A DNA stretch of 64,000 nucleotides from Siphonodentalium dalli (Eukaryota; Mollusca; Scaphopoda; Gadilida; Siphonodentaliidae), in NCBI GenBank assembly GCA_032622095.1, contig CP136069.1, forward strand, positions 171,176,394 to 171,240,393, read 5' to 3'. Under the pieces are notes generated by a model that saw nothing but the letters and a program-made list of their open reading frames with translations, was not told where the DNA came from and made no database searches. Positions 39,701 to 48,700 of the stretch are shown one piece after another (positions within the stretch are counted from its first letter, which is position 1; every line of letters begins with the position of its first letter). The translations under genes and the position numbers were made by a program.

Positions 39701-42700
39701 TGGCTATATGGCCAATGTTGAGGTGAAGTGGTAAACAAGGAGTGACTATGTGACCACAAACGTTGTGTATGGGTATACACCGAGTGGCTGAATTTTCTTG
39801 AGGCGTATATTCAAGCCTGGGGCGTGCGAATGGTCATATGTACGGGACATTTGTATATACACAAGGGTTGGATGGCCATTGGTGAGGTGTACATGTATAC
39901 CAAGAGTTACTCTATGGTTATGGTTGCAGTGTATATGTATATATTGAGTGGATATTTGGCCATAAATGTGGCAAATAGATATACAGGGAGTGAGTGTATG
40001 GCCAATGTTGAGGTGAATAGGTATAAAGAAGTGACTATGATCACGAATGTACGACTATATGGTCATAGGTGAAGAGTAGGAGTATACCTAGTGTACCTGA
40101 ATTGTTGACTCATGGTTGTATAGTCATGTGTGTGGTTTACGTGTGAACCAAAATGTGGCTATATGGTCATGGGTGAGGTGTATGTGTACAAAGCGAGTGG
40201 CTACATGGTCATTTTTGTGGTGTTTATGTATATATAACATGAGTGTATGGTCATGGGTGAATTGTGCAGTTGGACCTTTGGTGGCTATCACTTGCCATAA
40301 TAACTGAAGTATATGTTAATCGATTGGGAAGTAATGTCAAAGAGTTCTTCATTTTGGTGGCCTTTTATATGCACAATGGAGGAAACGGTTTTCCTGACAT
40401 TAGTCAATTAATATTGACGGCAATGGCCTAGAATTTGATGTTATTAAGCAGTGTTTAACTCTTCTCCTAGTCATTCTAGTGTACTAGTTGTGGAGACGCC
40501 TATCCCGATAGACGTGTTACCTGGCCTGGCACCCACTTACCTTTGATGATTATTGGACCAGAGTAGGCACATAGTTATGCCCCTCTCAGTTCAGTTTCAG
40601 AGTTCTGCTCATTTCCGTTCAAAATCTTGGTCAGAATCCCATAAGAAATTTTCGGCAAAATCACATACGGCATTATTTTAAATGAAATTGTCGTGTCGCA
40701 TAAGTTACTGGGGACATCCAGAATAGAACATATAGTAGTCAGTTAATTAAGTAACATGTTTAATAACCAATATAATTACAAAGTGCTACCTTTACAGCAG
40801 AGCAGAGAATAATGTCCGGGATATATTTGAAAATATCAAATTTTCTACCGAATGTTGTACAGTTTGCAAGCCAGCTTGAGTATATTTTTAAAAAACACAT
40901 CAGTGTGACGCATTTAAGTCGGATCAAAGCAATAAACACAAAATATAGTTCCATTTGAAAAAATTGTGCAATCCTGAAAAGTGATTTTTTTGGGTCGATT
41001 TTGAGAGAAAATTCCAATAATATTTGGTAATTTATAGTACACTTATCCAAGATGCATCAGACATGTTAGTATTCAATGTATGACAGGACAGCCAATTTTC
41101 TTCATCATTCACAACTTTTAAGCGATTGCACGGCACGACGGGACAATATTTACCATTTTCCATTTTTGGGCGCCATTTGACAGCCCTTTTTGACAATTTT
41201 GGTTCCATTGAGTTGAAACATTCATAAGTAATGTTATGCCTCTCTTACTTTGCACAGTTCTGCTCATTTCTTGTTGAAATCTGAATAGAATCCCAATGGA
41301 TTTTTTTGGTGAAATTTCATACCGAGTTGTGTGAAATCAAATTATTGAGGGACCTGAAGGGGCTGTGATCCCACGAATGGCATATTTCATTGCCCCAGTT
41401 ACCAGTTAACAGGATCAATAAAAAATAAAGTCACATTTCCGAACCAGTTCCATACAGAAGTAACTGGTCCAGAAGATAATAGTGAAAAAACGTACATTTT
41501 TCCACTTAAGGTTGCCATTTTGACGGTCATCTTGAATGGGGAGTTCCAATTTCGCCCTAGAAATGTGTCATTATATCGCAGTGAGTCATACTTGCTGTAT
41601 CTCCCTAATTTTAAAGCGCAGATTCCATGGTAAGATTAATTGCGACATGTATTAAATTATATAAACACGAAACGTTCTTTAAAATGGGAAAACCCCTTAA
41701 AAAAGGGGTTAAAGTGAAATTTCAACGTGGCTCTATATCTAATATCAATGAGTATGTGAATGTGTACATATGTGCAAAATTTCACGAAGTGAACAATTAT
41801 TCTACTAATCTACTCCACTATATCCTGTGACACTCCGCGCGTCATTTTGCTTGTGTGCACAAATTTCCCCACATACCTTCTGGACTAATAATAAACGTTC
41901 CTTGTTGACAATATAATGCATTAGTCCCCGTGTAAGTCACCTTAGGTCAAATGCGCCTATGTCATGAATTCCCCTGGTAATGTGACCCATCTGTATAAAG
42001 TATTAGTGGCCATTCAAATCATTAATAATAATTATTATTCATATGAGGTAAACATCACCTATTGTATGACAGTCCGGATAAAGTTACATATATATATATA
42101 TTAAGTTTAGTCCCAATTTAAGTCATTTGAGGTTAAATGCGCCTATCCCGTGACATTCGCCTGGTCATTGACCCATCTGTACCAATGTTCCTACACACCT
42201 TCTGAGCTGATAAGGGACGCTCTGTTTTACTCATATTTGCCCCTTTAACTCATATGAGATCAACGTTACCTTTTCACGACACTTTACGGGTCAATTTATC
42301 CCCGTGTTTTCAATTTTCACTGACCAGATTGCAACCATTTCTGGGAATATCATTAATTATGTAGTTAAATTAATTATTAGTGCCCGTTTAAGACATCTGA
42401 TGTCAACGGGACCTATCTAATAAGATTTTCCCGTGTTAAATTACCTAAATGTACACATTTTCAGTTCCGATTGTCCAGCCTAAATGTATATAGAAATTGC
42501 TAGAACGCGCCGTTTTGTGCAATGTCTACATCTAGAACATTTTCCTAGATATTCGGTCAAAAATTCCGACAGAAATAGCCGCATCAGTTGGATAATATCC
42601 AAGCGTTTACAGCTGTCTGTCAGTTTAGAACTATATTGTACGTTTCTGACCAATCAAGTTGATTTAATATACTCGACATACGTGCACCAAAGAGAATAGT

Positions 42701-45700
42701 CCCTACAAGTTGCAATTCCATGTTGATGGAATTTAGCCGAATGTATACCAAGTTTCAGAAACATATTTGTATTTACTTCTGGCTAATTGGTGAGTGGTTG
42801 CCGGAAGGGCTATTTTGTGCTACGATATCGGACAGTTTCGTTCTAATTTGATTTGATCCGGAAAATTGCCAATTAAATATGGACACCTGTTCTCAGAATA
42901 ACGCAGAATGAATTACAACCGTCAAAGTTCTTTAATACAATGTAAGCAACGTTTACATGTTGTACGTGGTGGCAGTGGTCAGGCCGTTGTGACGAGGTGA
43001 CAAAACTCGGTGTTGCAGTTTGGGTAAGTTTTATAGTGGTGGGAACCAATGAATGACTATCGGAACTGTCCGGACCTCGGTTGTGATACACTCATTAACC
43101 TGACAGCTTTTACTGGATATAAATGAGTCGGGGCAACAAACATTATATTACATGCAGACGGTAATCTGTGTATTTCATGTAGTACGTGTAATAATGCACC
43201 CAACATATCATGTGCATGCCATGAACAATTCGCACAATGCCATCTAATTGTAACATATAGCCCTTGGCCATATATATAAGTCACATCAGGGTCACAAACA
43301 ATAGATAGTAGCTCATTGTGCGGCCATGTTGTCAGACAAATATTCGATGAATTAAACTATATTTGACACGAAACGAACTTTCGATCATCGTATAATCACA
43401 TCGGCGGTGATATAGGTCAATTGGGGGGTACTGTTCTGAAACGATAAACGCGAATCTGGTTGGTTTCATACGAATAAAATGTCCATTTCTGCGAATGGAC
43501 CGATCGAAACCACATGCTGAGATCGTTCCATTGGTTGCAATAATGTAGAGATTGAAGCTATTGTCCGGCTTAACATATGGTCCAAAGCATCACCTCTGAT
43601 CAGAAGGGATTTACCCGACATATGGCCAAGACACCTAAGTTGAATCATGTGGTCGGGCCTGTCCAACTCACTCATTGGCCTCGCTGTGACATCTTAGTGT
43701 TTTTTTCCCCCGGATTCCCGATCCGATCCACTTTTAAAAATTGCTTCTTAAATCACTATTATGTGGAATTTTCGCATTATATCACATATTGCTATTGAAC
43801 AGGTTGCAGTCATGTACATCTGACAACTGTTGCCAGCCACATTTGGGGGCGAATTGCGTTTGTCTGTACAAGGGTATAGCTTGAATTATCTGATACGAAT
43901 CCGGGTTTTTCTCGATTAATAATCGGCAACTGGGGTCCATGTGCATGACACTTAGAGTTGATTCGCGGTACATGTATATTGTGGTGGTCTCGATACTATC
44001 CATCGTTAATACATTGACACATTAATGGACTTGCAGTATCCCATTGCTTTTCCAACCGTTGACGGTACATGACGTACCGACAAGGAGTTTCTTCTGCGAT
44101 AGATGTGACCAATATATTCGGATTTTGCCCTTAAATTTCGGAAATTGTATTAAATTATTTATACGGCATATTTCGGATTTGACCGATAATTATGAATTGA
44201 ATGACCGATTGGTGTACGCGGTATATGCCTAATCGGATATTAGGCGATCTTATAGGTTGAGATCGTTACTAAATATCGAACATATAAATTACTATTACTG
44301 TCCATTTTGTTTGTATGAGAAAACTAACTACAGTAACGGTGGGAAACCTGAGTGAGAAGTACTCACGGCGGGATTGGGGTATAGTTAAAAGAGGCAAGGC
44401 AGCAGATAGAAATTAAGTGGGAGAGGGGCGCAAAGACTTACGTGCAGTGTAAATTAACAAATGATGCTAAAGTAAATATTGTTAAAAGGGTTGTTAATAA
44501 TAAATATTCCTAATAATTCTGATCTAATAAAATATATTGATAATACCACTATTTTACCACCGCCACAATGTCACCAGGGAACGAAATTTGATTCGAGAAA
44601 TTTATACTTGAAAATCGTTGTCTAGATAGCTTTGCATAGATATGTTATGGTATCATACATGCAAGTCATATAAAATGAAATAAATATTCATTACATTATA
44701 TATTGAGCGTACGTTATTAAATAATGGATCGATGTTTGAAAAATAGTGAACAATCTCGACAATAACAATCAATTATCCTTTCAACTAAACCCAACGAACC
44801 AATGATTGACGTCATACCATGTGTTAAGCGCGGTTAACGACCGCAGGTAAAATATGCTCATATGGAAAACAATCCTCCAAAAGTATTATCATAACAAATT
44901 GATAAAACAGGTAATCAATCTTTTAGAAATAATATTACCATATTATTTCTTTGACGTCAAACTTATGTTGTTCGATCCAGTGCCGGAAATCCTGTTTACT
45001 ATTCCTTGTCGAACCCGATGCGGAAATAAAAAACTATTCCGGTTTTGGAATTTCAATAGCTGGGTACTATCCATATATTTGGTGACGTCAGATAGACACA
45101 ATATACCCTGTGATTGGTAATATATACAACTCGATCTCATTATACATGCACACAGGGACATAGAGGTTCAACTTTTGGGAGGGGTGTCCATTTTGGAATT
45201 ACATGCTCACCCTTGTCGATGGCAGCCATATAGTCAGGAAAAAAAATCCATTTGTACCTCCCCTGCCCGTGTTGGAATTTTCAACCGATACCCCAAACTT
45301 TACAACTGTTGGAAATTTATAAATTATAGCATACCCTATCATAGCAAACAAACGAACGTATGCGTGTGCTAATCGAAAAGACAAAGTTTTACCCATATGA
45401 CTTATGCAGCTACATGTGTATGTGTGGGAAATATTCACGAACCACCTGAGTAGTCCTGGGGTCCAATATAATCATACGGGCTTCAATAGAGTACATGATG
45501 AACCCGGCAAAATCCATGTAAAACCCATGTAAAAATGACATATACCCTTCCAAGTAAAGGCATGGTAAAGTCAGGTTTACAATGATATACTCTGATAAAA
45601 GCCATGAAAAAAGGTCATATCAAATTGACATAGCCTTGTAAATTCCAAGTAAATCATGGTAAAGTCAACTTAACAATGATACACTGGTAAAAGTCATGTA

Positions 45701-48700
45701 CAAGCCATGTGAAATGGACAAACCCTTGTAAATTATAAATAAATCATGGTAAAGTCAGGTTAACAATGATATAATATGGTAAACGCCATCTAATAATGAC
45801 ATACCCTTGTAAATTCCAAGTAAATCATGGTAAACCATTGATAAACACTGGTAAAAAAAAAAACATGTAACACCCATGTAAAAAAGGCATACTCTTGTAA
45901 ATTCCATGCTAGCAAAGGCATGGTGTACCCCACTTTACTCTCGTAAAATGCTGGTGAAACAGAAAATACATGGGTAAAACCTATGTGAATCAGAACATAG
46001 TGTACTAAATCACTTCTTCTGGGAAAACGCTCTTTAAAATTTATCTTTAAATGTTTCTATTAATTTTTCATATCTGAATACATCTGTTATTTAGTCAATA
46101 TAGATTTCTTCGGGGGGAAAGGCGCTCTTTAGGAAAAAAACGATTTCCTTCGAAATTCGTCAGTTAATTCAAAACGTGTAGCTATGCAACCATGGTGCTT
46201 TTTATATGGGTTGGTTCCAGTCAGATATGGATTTTGTGAATAACTGAGTTCTACATTCTCTATTATTAATGCTATCTGGCAGTTAATAACGCATATCCTT
46301 TGATTTCGAATGATGTGAGGCAATGCCATGCAATAATATACAAGTGCTGCAAGGGGGCGATAGTATGAAACTCAGTCCTATTTCTAGACTAAAGTTTGTT
46401 ATGTTGTTATTGTACCGGTTCAGACTTACACTACCGATCCTACGAAACGAATTTCAACCAGGGAATTCAACCAATAATTTAGGTGGATTGGGGTTTTGTA
46501 TATTTAAGTCCAAAACGGAAACAACTCTGGAAGGTGGTTTCAACTAATCTCAACATTGCTGGTCCATAGGCTCCCATGTTGGTTAATGTCTTGTATGTAA
46601 TGGTAATACCGCAGGATTTACCAGAGTATAAATGCCTTTACTTGGAATTTACAAGGGGTATGTCCTTTTAACATGGACTTCACATAGCTTTGGTTTTTAC
46701 CACAGTATATCATTGTCTATCTGACTTCACCCTATTTTACCAGAGTAAAGTCATGTTAACACTAACTCAATTTCACAATAGCACATTTGTCAGCTGATGT
46801 GTTTTCTGTCTCCCCTGTGAGAATAAAATCATATCTTGTTTTTTAATCAGTGGCAAACAATTTTTTCCCGGCGTCATACTCAAAAGTTAACAGAATGGGA
46901 CAATAATATTCTTTAAAAATAAGTATAACTAAATCCAGAAGAGTTTAACATGTGTTATTAATATAGCCTCCAATCTGTTGTATCAAATGTTAAAGCTTCC
47001 GAAAGCGCACATCGGTACTACCGTGACAACTTTACCCTAATATCGAGGTAAATTACCAAGGTATAATTATTCCGACAGAATTACTCTAGTGGAATCACAC
47101 ATGCATAATTATATCCCGGTAAAATACATTGGTGAAATATATGGGTGGGAACATTTTATTAGAGTAAAAAATACATGGGTGGGTCTAAGTGTGTGCGTAT
47201 AATATGGTGACCATTCACTAGATGAATTTTACCAGAGTACAGTTATCTGGTTCCAGTCACCCTGGCAGAATACCACAGAATAACAGAGTGTTTTTTTTCG
47301 CATGGTTTACCCGAGTATTTTTTTGTAATAAGGGAACTGTACATGATGGTAACTTCCAACTTGGAAGCAAGTCAGCCTGTTACACTATACCATCAAGCAT
47401 ATATATCTCCAAATCAAAATATGCACAAATAAGTGCTTATTATCACACACCCTCAAAATTCACACAATTAGCACCCGTGGGAATCCGTATATTTCGCATA
47501 CGGTTTACATTTCCGATGTTCATAAACCATAGCTGAAGTCGACACTTCATAAACAGCGATGAACACCAACTTCACTTCAAGCCGATTGTGCACACGCGCT
47601 CTCTGCTGAGTGTCCACTTCACAAAAAGCGATGAACCAACTACGTCACTTAATTCAAGCCGCTCGTGTGCACGCGCTTGCTGCGTGTTGTTATTGGAAGA
47701 CTGTGTTGGAATTTGAACCATATAATTATGTTACTTACAATGTTTGTGGTGGTTTTGAAAAGTTTTTCAAATTATTAATATTCTATTAAACTGTACTGGT
47801 CTATGAATATTAGAAATGACTTGCAGATCGATTGGGGGCCTTAGTTTTGGTTTAAGCGTAGTTTATTTATCCACCAAATATATAATATACATAATATAAA
47901 TTGAACGAGGGAATACACAAGGAATTAATATAATGTATATGGTAATATGTGATATATCTGGTAGAAAGGGAGAACGACAGTAAGCACATGGCTTTTCGGG
48001 TGTCGTTCTCCCCATGTATCATCTAGGGCCCCTGTATAATATACATAAATCATCATGGCATTTGACGTTAGTGTCGGGACCGGACAGTAGATAGATAATT
48101 CGGATATTACATTGGTCCTGTGATTTTTTGGGTATAAAGCATAAGAGGAGAATTTAAGATAAGAAGACAAAGATGGAGGGGAGTGGTGGGGAAGTGGAAT
48201 GGAACGGATTTTTCATTTTATTACATGTCAGGTATGATGCTTAAGATGCTGCTGACCAATTTATAATTAAGCAACTAAAATTGTTGTGTGTTTTACCCTA
48301 TGTGGATCTCATTAGGCTCAGGTTTCATCTTCTGGTAACTATGATATATAGTCTCAAATTATAACATTGTTTTAGTTATTTGTTCCCTTCTGAAGATAAA
48401 ATGCATAATCGATGTGTCTAATGGGTGAACATCATCAACTTCAACTGGGGAACTTCAATCTGAGCCGGGTCTCCCATAGCAGTTGAGGCCTAAGCAGATG
48501 AGGCCACACGAGGGTGAATTTGGTGACGCTAGCCCGACGTTCGGGATAGCGTCACTAAATTCACCCTAAGGGGACCTCATTCTACAAATGTCAGACATGC
48601 ACAATATTTCCAGGCGTTTGACAGGACATCAGACTGACGCTCCTATAGTATATAATGATCAGCGATATTGGAGCTACATTCATAGCTTCATAGACACCAG

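Noticed and set aside
39250-40307. Frames of 74-82 codons rich in W, G, Y and V
   Set aside because: They are read-through of the degenerate minisatellite; units do not keep one frame.
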